DNA of 53,157 bases, taken from positions 1 to 53,157 of the forward strand of contig SBAS01000069.1 of NCBI GenBank assembly GCA_005240145.1, read 5' to 3'. Below the pieces are notes generated by a model. It did no database searches. It was not told where the DNA came from and saw only the letters and a list, made by a program, of their open reading frames with translations. The DNA is from Nitrosomonadales bacterium. Its GTDB lineage: Bacteria > Pseudomonadota > Gammaproteobacteria > Burkholderiales > SG8-39. Made by a program: the position numbers and the translations under genes. Positions 37,064 through 49,471 of this stretch are shown one piece after another. Numbering within the stretch: position 1 is the first letter of the stretch; the number at the start of each line of letters is the position of its first letter.

Positions 37064-37647
37064 TCCTTCAGGATCCCTTGAACCAGTGAAAGCGTGATTT
37101 GCCGTTGCCGTTCAAGAGACCTCTTGTCTGCTTCGTCGAGAATCGCCGTGAGCGTGTGCAAGTCGCGGCGCACATGGGTGAGGAGATAGCCGATGACTTC
37201 CTCGGGCAGGCGCATGCCGCGGCGCCCGGCCTCGGTGCGCAGGTAAGAGGCGCGTTCGGCGTCGCTTAGCGGTTTTACCTGGTAGACGAGGCCCCAGGCG
37301 AGCCGGGACTTGAGGTCTTCGCGCAGCGGCAACTGCGCCGGCGGTGCATTGCCGGCGGCCAGCACCCTGCCACCGGCCTGGCTGGCTTCGTTGATCGCGT
37401 TGAAAAGCCCGATCTGCGCGGCTTCACTCAATTTTTCAACGTCATCCACCGCAGGCGCACTGGCGCAGGCGCGCAGAAGATGACTCTTGCCCGATCCGGT
37501 TTCGCCCCAGAGGTAAAGGATGATCTCCGGAAAGTTTCCCCCCTGGAAGTCGCGCAGCCGCGCCAGCAGCTCGGCATTGGCGCCGGGAACGAAATTATCG
37601 AGACTGGGCTGCGGCGGAGGGGATATGCCCAGCGCAAGCTGCCGCAT
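37060..37647 (-). CDS. hda: Hda-like DnaA-related regulatory ATPase, shortened
   Basis: The 195-residue AAA+ protein begins MRQLALGISPPPQPSLDNFV, has Walker A GETGSGKSHLL, Walker B AVDDVEKL, sensor region AAGNAPPAQLPLREDLKSRL and a C-terminal lid. Hda, bound to the sliding clamp, stimulates DnaA-ATP hydrolysis to prevent over-initiation, and MRQLALG resembles the N-terminal clamp-binding peptide QL.LG. Between LLRACAS and AVDDVEKL about 25 residues found in other Hda proteins are missing, so one strand-helix unit of the ATPase fold is gone. The frame is intact; activity is uncertain. The start overlaps the perM stop by one base. Confidence 0.85.
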   Translation of the reverse strand: MRQLALGISPPPQPSLDNFVPGANAELLARLRDFQGGNFPEIILYLWGETGSGKSHLLRACASAPAVDDVEKLSEAAQIGLFNAINEASQAGGRVLAAGNAPPAQLPLREDLKSRLAWGLVYQVKPLSDAERASYLRTEAGRRGMRLPEEVIGYLLTHVRRDLHTLTAILDEADKRSLERQRQITLSLVQGILKE

Positions 37648-38717
37648 CACTTCGATCCGCCGTACAACGGGCCGGCCAGGTAGGCCGTCCTCATGTGGCG
37701 CAGCGCCACCAGCAGTGCCGCGCTCGCCGGCAGCGCGAGCAGCACGCCGAAAAAGCCGAATACCTGGCCGAAAGCGAGCAGCGCGAAAATTACCGCGACC
37801 GGATGCAGGCCAATGCGCTCGCCCACCAGCAGCGGCGTTACCGCCATGCCTTCCATCGCCTGTCCGATGCCGAAGGCGAGCCACACCCAGGCGACGCCGG
37901 TCAGGCTGTCGAACTGCAGCACCGCGGCGACGGTGCCGAGCAGGATACCGGTGAAGGCGCCGACAAACGGCACGATCACCAGCAGGCCGGTGATGACGCC
38001 GACCGGCAGCCAGAACTCGAGGCCCGTCGTCCACAGCGCCACCGAGTAGTAGATGCTCATGAGCAGCATGACGAGCATCTGCCCGCGAAGGAACTCGGCC
38101 AGTACGGCGTCGACCTCGCCCAGGATGTTCCGGGCGCGCTTGTGCAGGTGGCGCGGGATCATGGCGTCGACCCGAGCCACCAGCGAGTTCCAGTCGCGCA
38201 GCAGGAAGAACAGCACCACGGGCACCAGCAGCAGGTTGACGAAGAATGCGAGCAGCGCGAGGCCGCCGATCTTGAGCGAGCCGAGCATCCCCGCCACGAC
38301 GTCCTGGTTGTTGGCAAGGAAGCTGCGCGCGAGCTGCTTGACGGTCTCGATGTCGAGCTGGAACTCGATCGCGAAACGTTCCTTCAGCCACGGTGCGAAC
38401 TGCTGGTTCACCCAGGCGAGGAACGCCGGCAGCTGCTCCGACATCAGGCGCAGCTCCTTGATGAAGAGGGGCGCGATGACCAGCGCGAGGGCCGCCACGA
38501 GCGCGAGCACCAACAGCAGCACGAGCGCCACCGCCACGATGCGCGGCACGTAGCGCCCGGTGAGCCGGTTCACCAGCGGATTGAGGACGTAGGCGAGGAT
38601 CGCGCCGGCAAGGAAGGGCGCGAGGATGGGCGAGAGCAAATACAGCAGCACTCCCGTCGCCAAGGCGATCGCGAGCCAGCCCCACAAGCGCGGATCAGCG
38701 AGAACCGGTGCCTTCAT
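37647..38717 (-). CDS. AI-2E family transporter (PerM type)
   Basis: The 356-residue inner-membrane protein has about eight helices, a large periplasmic or amphipathic middle region (80-150), and the family motif FLRGQMLVMLLMSIYYS followed by GVITGLLVIVPFVGAFTG. Family members were proposed as autoinducer-2 exporters, but the substrate is generally unknown. In betaproteobacteria the gene usually sits between purM and hda, as here. Divergent transcription from purM leaves 39 bases between the two starts. Confidence 0.9.
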   Translation of the reverse strand: MKAPVLADPRLWGWLAIALATGVLLYLLSPILAPFLAGAILAYVLNPLVNRLTGRYVPRIVAVALVLLLVLALVAALALVIAPLFIKELRLMSEQLPAFLAWVNQQFAPWLKERFAIEFQLDIETVKQLARSFLANNQDVVAGMLGSLKIGGLALLAFFVNLLLVPVVLFFLLRDWNSLVARVDAMIPRHLHKRARNILGEVDAVLAEFLRGQMLVMLLMSIYYSVALWTTGLEFWLPVGVITGLLVIVPFVGAFTGILLGTVAAVLQFDSLTGVAWVWLAFGIGQAMEGMAVTPLLVGERIGLHPVAVIFALLAFGQVFGFFGVLLALPASAALLVALRHMRTAYLAGPLYGGSK

Positions 38718-38756
38718 TTCACGTAAAATTGCTGGAAAGACATCATTTTACCTGCC

Positions 38757-39767
38757 ATGTCGGAACCCCTCTCTTACCGTGACGCCGGCGTGGACATCGA
38801 CGCCGGAGATGCGCTGGTCGAGGCCATCAAGCCGTTCGCCAAGCGCACCCTGCGCCCCGAGGTGCTCGCGGGTCTCGGCGGCTTCGGCGCGCTGTGCGCA
38901 ATCCCGGCGCAGTACAAGGAGCCGATCCTGGTTTCCGGCACCGACGGGGTGGGCACCAAGCTCAAGCTCGCCTTCATGCTCGGCCGCCACGGCACGGTCG
39001 GCATCGACCTGGTGGCGATGAGCGTGAACGACGTCCTCGTGCAGGGCGCCGAGCCGCTCTTCTTCCTCGATTACTTCGCCTGCGGCAAACTGGACAAGGC
39101 CGTCGCCACCAATGTGATCCGCGGCATCGCAAAAGGCTGTGAAGAGGCCGGTTGTGCCCTGATCGGCGGTGAAACGGCGGAAATGCCCGGCATGTACCCG
39201 GATGGCGAATACGACCTCGCGGGGTTCTGCGTCGGCGTCGTGGAGAAGCAGCGCATCATCGACGGCAAAAGCATCCAGCCGGGCGACGTGTTGCTGGGCC
39301 TTGCCTCCAGCGGCGCGCATTCCAACGGGTATTCCCTGATCCGCCGCATTCTGGGCGACAGCAAGCCCAATTCCGATCTTGCCGACGCCCTTATGGAGCC
39401 GACCCGGATCTACGTCAAGCCGGTCCTCAAGCTCCTGGCGGCCGTGAACGTGAAAGGCCTCGCGCACATCACGGGCGGCGGCCTGGTCGGCAATGTCCCT
39501 CGCATGCTGCCGCAGGGAACGCGCGCGGTGCTGCGCAAGAAAATGTGGCCGCGTCCCGAACTGTTCAATATTTTGCAGAAAGACGGCAACGTCGCGGAGG
39601 ACGAAATGCACCGCGTCTTCAACTGCGGCATCGGCATGGTGCTCGCGGTCGCGCGCGAGCACGTCGCCGCCGCGACCATGCTGCTCAAGCGCGAAGGCGA
39701 ACTCGCCTACGAGATCGGCTTCATCGAAGCCGGCAGCGCTGCAGAGCCGGAGGCGGTCGTACTCTAA
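38757..39767 (+). CDS. purM: phosphoribosylformylglycinamidine cyclo-ligase
   Basis: The 336-residue enzyme of purine synthesis makes AIR from FGAM with ATP. It contains [66 protein letters not shown] and the [16 protein letters not shown] segment. Length is normal. A TAAAAT box lies at 38724-38729, 27 bases upstream, leaving room for a short leader. The unusual trailing copy of ...VVLxx...VVR codons after the stop is a short duplicated sequence (39758-39789). Confidence 0.96.
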   Translation: MSEPLSYRDAGVDIDAGDALVEAIKPFAKRTLRPEVLAGLGGFGALCAIPAQYKEPILVSGTDGVGTKLKLAFMLGRHGTVGIDLVAMSVNDVLVQGAEPLFFLDYFACGKLDKAVATNVIRGIAKGCEEAGCALIGGETAEMPGMYPDGEYDLAGFCVGVVEKQRIIDGKSIQPGDVLLGLASSGAHSNGYSLIRRILGDSKPNSDLADALMEPTRIYVKPVLKLLAAVNVKGLAHITGGGLVGNVPRMLPQGTRAVLRKKMWPRPELFNILQKDGNVAEDEMHRVFNCGIGMVLAVAREHVAAATMLLKREGELAYEIGFIEAGSAAEPEAVVL

Positions 39768-39799
39768 TCCAGAAGCGGTCGTACGCTAAGGTCGGCCGG

Positions 39800-40189
39800 C
39801 TAGCGGCCGCTGGGGCGTCCCATCGGCCGCCGCCCGCGCGATTTGGGCGACTTGCGCTGCTGATCTTGGCGGAAATTGCGCGGCTGTTGCTGCTGCGGCC
39901 GGCCGCCGCCGCCCTGCGGGGGGCGCTGGCTGGCGCCGCGCGAGAGCGAGCCGACGCGCCGGATTTCGTTGGCCAGCGCTTCTGCGGTGGCGACGCGCAC
40001 CTGGCTGGTCGTGTCCTGCTGGGCGGCTTGCTGCTCTTCCAGGAGCGCCTGCTGCAGGCGGCCCAGCGAATAGGCGCGCGAAGCTTCCAGGCCGGTTTCC
40101 CTTTCGATTTCCTTGCGGTGCATTTCGATGCTGGCGATGAGATCGGTGACCTGATCCATCGGCGATTCTTCGTTTGTGTACGTACTCAT
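39800..40189 (-). CDS. conserved hypothetical protein with a basic, Gln-rich tail
   Basis: The 129-residue protein has an alpha-helical N-terminal half (DQVTDLIASIEMHRKEI, RLQQALLEEQQAAQQ) and a disordered C-terminal half rich in Gly, Gln, Pro and Arg (SQRPPQGGGGRPQQQQP, SPKSRGRRPMGRPSG). Such tails often bind RNA, but I recognise no family. The start at 40189 (MSTYTNEESP) is preferred; an ATG ten codons later is possible. Confidence 0.6.
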   Translation of the reverse strand: MSTYTNEESPMDQVTDLIASIEMHRKEIERETGLEASRAYSLGRLQQALLEEQQAAQQDTTSQVRVATAEALANEIRRVGSLSRGASQRPPQGGGGRPQQQQPRNFRQDQQRKSPKSRGRRPMGRPSGR

Positions 40190-40202
40190 AAAAACGATGG
40201 TA

Positions 40203-41066
40203 TCACTGGCTTGACGCTCTGCGCGCGAGGTAAATGCCGGCAAGCACAACGGCGCCGCCGGCGACCTGCAGCGCGACCAACTGTTCGCCGAGCAGGACCC
40301 AGGCGAAAAGCGCCGCCATCACCGGCTGAAACAGCAGGCCCACCGAAGAAAATCCCGCCGGCAGGTGAGCGAGCGCATAGGCGATGAGGCCCTGGCCCGC
40401 GGCGTGCGAAATCCATGCCAGACCGAGGAGAACCAGCCAGCCGTTGACGCCGCCGGGCAGAAAGACTTCCCCCGACGCGATCGCAATCGGCAGGAGGATA
40501 AGTGCGGTGATGGTGGTGGTGACTGCCATCAGTTGCAGCGTACCGGCGCCGGCATCGCGCAGCCCTTTCACCGACAGCAGGTACCAGGCGTAGAACATCG
40601 CCGTGATGATGCCCAGGCCGTCGCCAAGGAGCGCGTCCGGCGTAGAGCCAAGGCTCGCCCGCACCAGCAGGGCCACGCCCAGCAGCGCCGCCGCGAGCCC
40701 GGCGAGGAAGAGGCCGCTGGGACGCTGCCGCCACAGCACCCACGCCGCGAGCGTGACGAAGATGGAGGCGAGGTTCGCGAGCAGCGTGGAGTTGGCGACC
40801 GACGTGTACTGGATCGACCAGTGCCAGAAAACGAGGTCGCCCGCGAAGGCGATGCCGGCCAGGAGCAGCGGCAGGTGTTGGCGTTTGTCGAGAATTTTCC
40901 TGTCCCTGGAATTGAATGCAAAAAGCGTCCACAGCAGCGGTACCGCAAGCGCGACGCGCCAGAACGCACTGGCGGTCGGGCCGACGTCGGACACCCGCAC
41001 CCAGATCGGCGACAGCGCGATGCAGGTCGCGCCCGTGAACAGCGCAATCAGTGCCGGAGTCCGCAT
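40203..41066 (-). CDS. EamA-family (DMT) transporter
   Basis: The 287-residue membrane protein has ten predicted helices in two EamA repeats: the first starts GATCIALSPIWVRVSDVG, the second GDGLGIITAMFYAWYLLSVKG. The C-terminal repeat ends PVMAALFAWVLLGEQL, the classic EamA signature. Such proteins export amino acids or metabolites; the substrate is unknown. The start at 41066 matches the first helix and excludes a longer antisense extension into dnaE. Confidence 0.9.
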   Translation of the reverse strand: MRTPALIALFTGATCIALSPIWVRVSDVGPTASAFWRVALAVPLLWTLFAFNSRDRKILDKRQHLPLLLAGIAFAGDLVFWHWSIQYTSVANSTLLANLASIFVTLAAWVLWRQRPSGLFLAGLAAALLGVALLVRASLGSTPDALLGDGLGIITAMFYAWYLLSVKGLRDAGAGTLQLMAVTTTITALILLPIAIASGEVFLPGGVNGWLVLLGLAWISHAAGQGLIAYALAHLPAGFSSVGLLFQPVMAALFAWVLLGEQLVALQVAGGAVVLAGIYLARRASSQ

Positions 41067-41109
41067 GGGTAGATAGTAAGTCAGCGATGGTAAACTTTTG
41101 CCGACTCCC

Positions 41110-44562
<3,453 letters not shown>

Positions 44563-44622
44563 GCGGCTTTCGTCCCGCCTCGCCCCGCCACGTCCCGGCT
44601 CATCCCGGTTTCTGCAGACCAT

Positions 44623-44859
44623 GTGTCCCCGCACAGGCAGGCCGCCTCGCTGCAGCTGCTGGCGGCGATTCCCGCCGCCAATCATTCTCTTTTTGCGCGC
44701 GAGCCGATGCTCGAGTTCGATACCTCGTCGCATCCGTTCCGTGAGCAGCTTACGGATGCGCCGCTGCGGCACAAGGAAGGCTGGGTGGAGGTGCCGCGAC
44801 GGCCCGGCCTCGGCATAGAGGTATCGCGCGACGCGGTGGCGAAATACTCCATAGTCTAG
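44623..44859 (+). pseudogene. 3' fragment of a mandelate racemase/enolase-superfamily gene
   Basis: The last 70 or so residues of an enolase-superfamily protein remain: QAASLQLLAAIP, HSLFAREPMLEFDTSSHPFR, GWVEVPRRPGLGIEVSRDA. This is the C-terminal end of mandelate racemase/muconate lactonising-type enzymes, whose barrel and catalytic residues (300 or so residues) are absent upstream; dnaE ends 60 bases before. The fragment directly precedes the sulfatase gene and is probably a deletion remnant. Confidence 0.7.
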
Positions 44860-44872
44860 AATCGGCGCCGCC

Positions 44873-46351
44873 ATGCAGCCGAAGAACCTCCTCATCATCA
44901 TGTCGGACGAGCACAACCCGAAGGTCATGGGCTGTGCCGGGCATCCGTTCATCCGCACGCCGAATCTCGACCGGCTCGCGGCGCGCGGCACGCGCTTCAC
45001 CGCGGCGTACACGACTTCTCCGATCTGCGTGCCGGCGCGCGCCGCCTTTGCGCTGGGCAAATACATCCACCAGGTCGGCTACTGGGACAACGTCGACGCC
45101 TACGAGGGCGCGACACCGAGCTGGCACCATCACCTGCGCGCGCGCGGCCACAATGTGACCTCGATCGGCAAGCTGCACTTTCGCGGCATGCCCGGCGATG
45201 ATCACGGCCTGTCGCAGGAAATCGTGCCGATGCACATCTACCAGGGCCGCGGCGACATCAAGATGCTGATCCGCAATCCGCCGCCGCTGCGCAAGGGCGG
45301 GACCAAGCTGGCGAAATCGGCCGGGCCGGGTGAATCCTCCTACACCGTCTACGACCGCGACATCGCCGCGCAGTCGCAGATCTGGCTGCAACAGCAGGGC
45401 GAACGGGAGCGGCGCGAAGGTTCGCCGGCGAAACCCTGGGTGCTGTTCGTTTCGCTGGTTGCGCCCCACTTTCCGCTCACCGCACCGCCGGAGCATTACT
45501 ACGAATACTGGCAGCGCGAAATACCCATGCCCAAGCTCTACGAGAAGAGCCAGCGCCCGGCGCATCCCTACGTGCGCGATTACGCGGAGATATCCATGTA
45601 CGACCAGGGCTTCGACGGGCCCGAGAGCGTCAAGCGCGCGCTGGCCGGTTACTTTGGCCTCGTGAGCGCGGTGGACGAGAACATCGGCAAGGTGCTCGCC
45701 GCGCTGGAGCGCAGCGGTCTGGGTGCGAGCACACGCGTGCTCTACACCAGCGACCACGGCGACAACAACGGGGCGCGCGGCCTGTGGGGAAAGTCGACGA
45801 TGTACGAGGAGTCCGCCGGCGTGCCGATGATCCTCGCCGGCCCCGATGTGCCGGCGGGCAGGCGCAACGGCACGCCAGCGAGCCATGTCGACGTGCTGCC
45901 TCTGGCGCTGCAATGCGTGGGCGCGAACGAGCCGGAATTGCGCGCCGGTTGCCCGGGCGTATCGCTGCTCGACCTGGCGCGCGAACCGGAGCGTGACCGC
46001 GCCGTGCTCTCGGAGTATCACACCGTCGGATCGAAGTCCGCGGTATTCATGCTGCGCGATGCGCGCTACAAGTACGTCCACTACCTGGATGGCTATCCGC
46101 CGCAACTTTTCGACCTGGCGAACGATCCGGAGGAACTCGCCGACCTGGGCGTCGCGCCGGCGGGCCGCGCCATCGTGCGCGCGATGGAGGCGAAGCTGCG
46201 CGAGTTCTGCGACCCGCAGGAAGTCGACCGCCGCGCGAAGCAGCGGCAGATGGAACTGCTCGAGCGCTTCGGCGGCTACGAAGCGGCGATGAAGACCGGG
46301 GACCTCGGCTACACGCCCGCGCCGGGCAGCCGGCCCGATTTCAGTCCCTGA
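44873..46351 (+). CDS. sulfatase (arylsulfatase/choline-sulfatase family)
   Basis: The 492-residue alkaline-phosphatase-fold hydrolase has metal-binding Asp12 in IIMSDEHN, the C-x-P-x-R sulfatase signature (Cys52 in SPICVPARAAF, to be oxidised to formylglycine), and a second metal Asp in YTSDHGDNNG. No signal peptide is present, so it is probably cytoplasmic. The substrate may be a small sulfate ester, as in BetC choline sulfatase; no maturase gene is in the window. A TAGAAT box (44857-44862) lies 10 bases before the ATG, overlapping the stop of the enolase fragment. Confidence 0.9.
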   Translation: MQPKNLLIIMSDEHNPKVMGCAGHPFIRTPNLDRLAARGTRFTAAYTTSPICVPARAAFALGKYIHQVGYWDNVDAYEGATPSWHHHLRARGHNVTSIGKLHFRGMPGDDHGLSQEIVPMHIYQGRGDIKMLIRNPPPLRKGGTKLAKSAGPGESSYTVYDRDIAAQSQIWLQQQGERERREGSPAKPWVLFVSLVAPHFPLTAPPEHYYEYWQREIPMPKLYEKSQRPAHPYVRDYAEISMYDQGFDGPESVKRALAGYFGLVSAVDENIGKVLAALERSGLGASTRVLYTSDHGDNNGARGLWGKSTMYEESAGVPMILAGPDVPAGRRNGTPASHVDVLPLALQCVGANEPELRAGCPGVSLLDLAREPERDRAVLSEYHTVGSKSAVFMLRDARYKYVHYLDGYPPQLFDLANDPEELADLGVAPAGRAIVRAMEAKLREFCDPQEVDRRAKQRQMELLERFGGYEAAMKTGDLGYTPAPGSRPDFSP

Positions 46352-46360
46352 TTTCGCCCG

Positions 46361-48298
46361 TTAGGCAGGCGGCGTGGCGGCCGGCGGGTGCATCAGGACG
46401 GTCTGCCTGCCGTCGGCGAATCCGAGACCGAGTTTCTTCAACGCCGCCTCGATGCGCTTCAATGCGCTCGCGCGCAGGTCGAATTGCTTGCCGGGCGGAC
46501 TGCGGAACTTGCAGCGGAAGATTTTCACGCTGGGGTCGACGCGATAGAGCTTGCCCTTGAGCGGCTCGAGCAGGAGGCCGCCAAGCTCGGGATCGTTCTT
46601 CATGTCCTCGCCGATTTTCTTGATCATCTTGCGGATCGTCTCGCTATCGACCTCGATCGGCAGGGGCAGGTTGAATTTGTCGATCACCCAGTCGCGCGAC
46701 TGGTTGCGCACGGTGCCTAGCGAGCCGTAGGGCACAAAATGCAGCGGGCCGTTGTGGTGGCGCAGCGCCACCGAGCGCAGGGTGATCCGTTCCACGGTGC
46801 CCTTGGTATTGGTGCCGCTCTCGACGTACTCGCCGACCCGGAACGCGTCTTCGGCGAGAAAGAAAATCCCGGCAATCACGTCGCGCACCAGCGCCTGGGC
46901 GCCGAAGCCGAGCGCGATGCCGAGGACCCCGGCGCCGGCCAGCAGCGGCGTAATCTCGATGCCGAGCGCCCAGAGCGACGACAGCACCAGCATCACCATC
47001 AACACGACCGCGGTCGTGACCCGTAGCAGCGGCAGCAGCGTCAGCAGCCGCGAACTGGCATCCGGCGTGTGATGCGGATCGACCGGTCCGATGCCCGCGA
47101 GACGATGGTCGACCACGCTCCTGACGGCGATCCAGACGCCATGCGCGAGCAGGGCGAGGACCGCCACGCCGAGCAGGCGCAGGCCGATCCTGACCCAGGG
47201 GCTGACGGATTCGGCAAGCGCCGTGAGAGGCGTGTCGAGCGCGAGCGCGGCTGCGCCTATGCCCACGAGCACGACCACGAAGCGCGCGAGCGAAAGTACG
47301 ATCGCGGGCAGCGCGCCCTGCGCTTCGCCCGACTCGCCGTCGCCGCGCCAGTAGAAGTAAACCATGTCGCGCAGGCCGAGCTGGAGGGCGATCACGATAG
47401 CGACGATCAGCGTGACCGCCGCCACCCGCTCGCTCATCACCCAGGCGACGAACACCGCGGCGACCAGCAGGGCGAGCAGGAAGGAGCGTGGAATGATCGG
47501 CAAGCGCATCTGCGCCGCGCCGCTGGGGCCGCTCGGGCGGCTGAAGAGGGTGAAGGCGCCTACCAGGAGGATCAGGGTCGCCGCGGCGTAGGCCGCGAAG
47601 CGCAGCAGGCCGGCGGCGTGGCGCGCCTCGGCCGCACGCTCCAGGATCGCGGGGACGAACTGGCCGAACGCGAGCAGGCTCAGCGCCACCACCACGGTCG
47701 CGGCGAGCCAGCGCGCGCGGCGCGGGTCCACCGGGACCAGCTTGAACTGCGGCCGGCCCGGCGCAACGATGATGGCGACGGCGACCCACGACAGGCGCAG
47801 CGAGAGCAGGAGCAGCGTCAAGGCGATGACCAGTTCATGCATGCCCGCCGGCCAGCTGAAGGCTGCGGACACACCGATCGCGGCGAAGGTGAACAGCAGC
47901 ATTCCCGACACGCGCAGCAGCAGATGCCGCAGTCCGAGGCGCAACGCCTGCAGGGGCGTCTCTACCGGCGTCGCATGGATGGCGCGCAGCGGCGAATAGG
48001 CGTAAGTCCAGTACAGCCACTCGGCGGCGGCGCCGACGAGCAGCAGGATGAGGAGATAGGTGAATCCGCGCACGCCGGTTCCGCTCATCATCGACTTGCG
48101 CGTCTGCTCGGTCAGCTGGCGCAATTCGCCGGGGGCCTGGGCGAAGTTGCCGGCCAGGGTCTCGATGCGCGCCTTGGTTTCGGCCAGCGCTCCCATCGAC
48201 AGTGCGGCGAGGCTGTGCTCGCCGGCAGCCGCGAATGCCGGAGCGCTCGCGGCAAGCGACAGGGCCCCGACGCACAGCGAGCGCATCAGCCAGGTCAT
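46361..48298 (-). CDS. MscS-family mechanosensitive channel with a long N-terminal membrane domain
   Basis: The 645-residue protein has a signal-like N-terminus (ALSLAASAPAFAAAGE), a periplasmic coiled segment, about eight to ten further helices, and the MscS core near 450-640: GAGVLGIALGFGAQALVRDVIAG, the pore helix and beta-domain signature FRVGEYVESGTNTKGTVERI. It is the long-form mechanosensitive channel type that releases osmolytes on hypo-osmotic shock. It begins inside the stop of the upstream ferredoxin-membrane gene (4-base overlap), so the two are co-expressed. Confidence 0.9.
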   Translation of the reverse strand: MTWLMRSLCVGALSLAASAPAFAAAGEHSLAALSMGALAETKARIETLAGNFAQAPGELRQLTEQTRKSMMSGTGVRGFTYLLILLLVGAAAEWLYWTYAYSPLRAIHATPVETPLQALRLGLRHLLLRVSGMLLFTFAAIGVSAAFSWPAGMHELVIALTLLLLSLRLSWVAVAIIVAPGRPQFKLVPVDPRRARWLAATVVVALSLLAFGQFVPAILERAAEARHAAGLLRFAAYAAATLILLVGAFTLFSRPSGPSGAAQMRLPIIPRSFLLALLVAAVFVAWVMSERVAAVTLIVAIVIALQLGLRDMVYFYWRGDGESGEAQGALPAIVLSLARFVVVLVGIGAAALALDTPLTALAESVSPWVRIGLRLLGVAVLALLAHGVWIAVRSVVDHRLAGIGPVDPHHTPDASSRLLTLLPLLRVTTAVVLMVMLVLSSLWALGIEITPLLAGAGVLGIALGFGAQALVRDVIAGIFFLAEDAFRVGEYVESGTNTKGTVERITLRSVALRHHNGPLHFVPYGSLGTVRNQSRDWVIDKFNLPLPIEVDSETIRKMIKKIGEDMKNDPELGGLLLEPLKGKLYRVDPSVKIFRCKFRSPPGKQFDLRASALKRIEAALKKLGLGFADGRQTVLMHPPAATPPA

Positions 48299-49434
48299 GG
48301 GGCCGGGTCCCGCGCGGGCGCGGCGTCGTCGGCGAGCCAGTCCTGCGGCAGCCGCGCCGCCGAAGCGTCGGCGTAGGCCGGCAGCAGGCGCGTGACCTCG
48401 ACGCCCGCGCCCAGTACGCGCGCCTGGCATGCAAGGCGCACGCCCGCGGCGACGGGTTTTCCCTCGCTCACGCGCGCCAGGGTTGCCTGCTCGATGTCGT
48501 TGGCGGGGGACAGCGCCTGCGCACCCGCGTCCACCTGCACGCGGCAAGTACCGCAGCGTCCGCGCCCCGAGCAGACATGGGCATGCGGAACGTCGTTGAG
48601 GATACTCAGTTCGAGCACGGAGAGCCCGCGTCTACCCTGCGCGCAGGCGCCCCCGTCGTACACGATGCGCACGGGCGTCAACCGGTCGCGCAGCATTCGC
48701 GCGGCGAACACGCCCGCGGCGAGAAGCAGCAGGGCGCCGTAAGTGAGGAGGATCTGCGCCTGCAAGGCATCCATCTTGGAGGTGACCTTGACGATGCTGG
48801 TGATGTTGTCCGTGATATGGGCCTGCCAGGCCGGGTCGCTGGCGAGTTTTGCGAGCACTTCCTTGCCCGCTTCGGCGAATCCGATCAGCGCCAGGATCGG
48901 CACCGCGAAGAGCGCCGGCAGCACGAAGCCGCCGACACGCCGCCATACCGGCTTGAGCACCAGCCACGAATACAGGCCAAGCGCGGCGTGGATCCAGACG
49001 ATCACCACCACGAATAATTGCTGGAAGGCATAGCCGGGCGAGAATTTCCAGTAAATCGCGAGCAGCATGCCGTAGGCCGAGTCGAAGTCGGGCGTCACCT
49101 GGTCGGCCATGTAGGTCACCACCACGTGGTTGAGCAGCAGCGGCGGCGTAAGCAGCCCCAGCACCAGCTGCACCACGTCGGCACGGCTCAACGTCATGGA
49201 GCGGCGCGCCGAGATCGCGTACAGCCCGAACGCCACGTGGATGCACACGGCCGCGAGCAGCAGCGGCTGGCCTACGCCCGAGCGCCAGGGATCCATGAGC
49301 TGCGCGCGCCAGGCCTCCATCGCCTCGAGCGAGTGGATGCCAATGCTCAGATTGGCCAGGTGCCCGGTCACAAAGGCCATCAGGACGAGGCCGGATATCA
49401 GCCTCGCATTGCGAACCACCGTCGCGGCTTGCAT
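48295..49434 (-). CDS. membrane protein with C-terminal [2Fe-2S] ferredoxin domain
   Basis: The 379-residue protein has about five to six helices in the first 260 residues, with spaced histidines (GHLANLSIG, CIHVAFGLYA, LNHVVVTYMAD) resembling a SdhC/FrdC-type heme-bearing membrane anchor. A plant-type [2Fe-2S] domain (about 270-360) follows with CSGRGRCGTC and a later Cys (ACQA), four ligands in all. It could pass electrons across or into the membrane. The same membrane-ferredoxin block precedes adenylate cyclase domains in some Proteobacteria; here no cyclase domain follows. It is co-transcribed with MscS. A TATAAT box lies 7 bases from the ATG. Confidence 0.8.
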   Translation of the reverse strand: MQAATVVRNARLISGLVLMAFVTGHLANLSIGIHSLEAMEAWRAQLMDPWRSGVGQPLLLAAVCIHVAFGLYAISARRSMTLSRADVVQLVLGLLTPPLLLNHVVVTYMADQVTPDFDSAYGMLLAIYWKFSPGYAFQQLFVVVIVWIHAALGLYSWLVLKPVWRRVGGFVLPALFAVPILALIGFAEAGKEVLAKLASDPAWQAHITDNITSIVKVTSKMDALQAQILLTYGALLLLAAGVFAARMLRDRLTPVRIVYDGGACAQGRRGLSVLELSILNDVPHAHVCSGRGRCGTCRVQVDAGAQALSPANDIEQATLARVSEGKPVAAGVRLACQARVLGAGVEVTRLLPAYADASAARLPQDWLADDAAPARDPAP

Positions 49435-49441
49435 ACCGGGA

Positions 49442-49462
49442 ATTATAGGCTTGGACTAAAAT
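49442..49462. promoter_or_regulatory. divergent -10 boxes for the ferredoxin-membrane and acyl-CoA dehydrogenase genes
   Basis: TATAAT on the minus strand (49447-49442) lies 7 bases before the ATG at 49434. TAAAAT on the plus strand (49457-49462) lies 9 bases before the GTG at 49472. Neither gene has a Shine-Dalgarno sequence, so short or absent leaders are predicted for both. Confidence 0.45.
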
Positions 49463-49471
49463 CATCTTCCC

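Noticed and set aside
41098-41109. TTG start for dnaE four codons upstream
   Set aside because: MPAPRFVHL is the family-typical start and the TTG lacks a ribosome-binding site.
44563-44622. Possible intrinsic terminator of dnaE
   Set aside because: Repeated CCTCGCCC-like C-rich tracts are visible, but there is no clear stem followed by a T-run.
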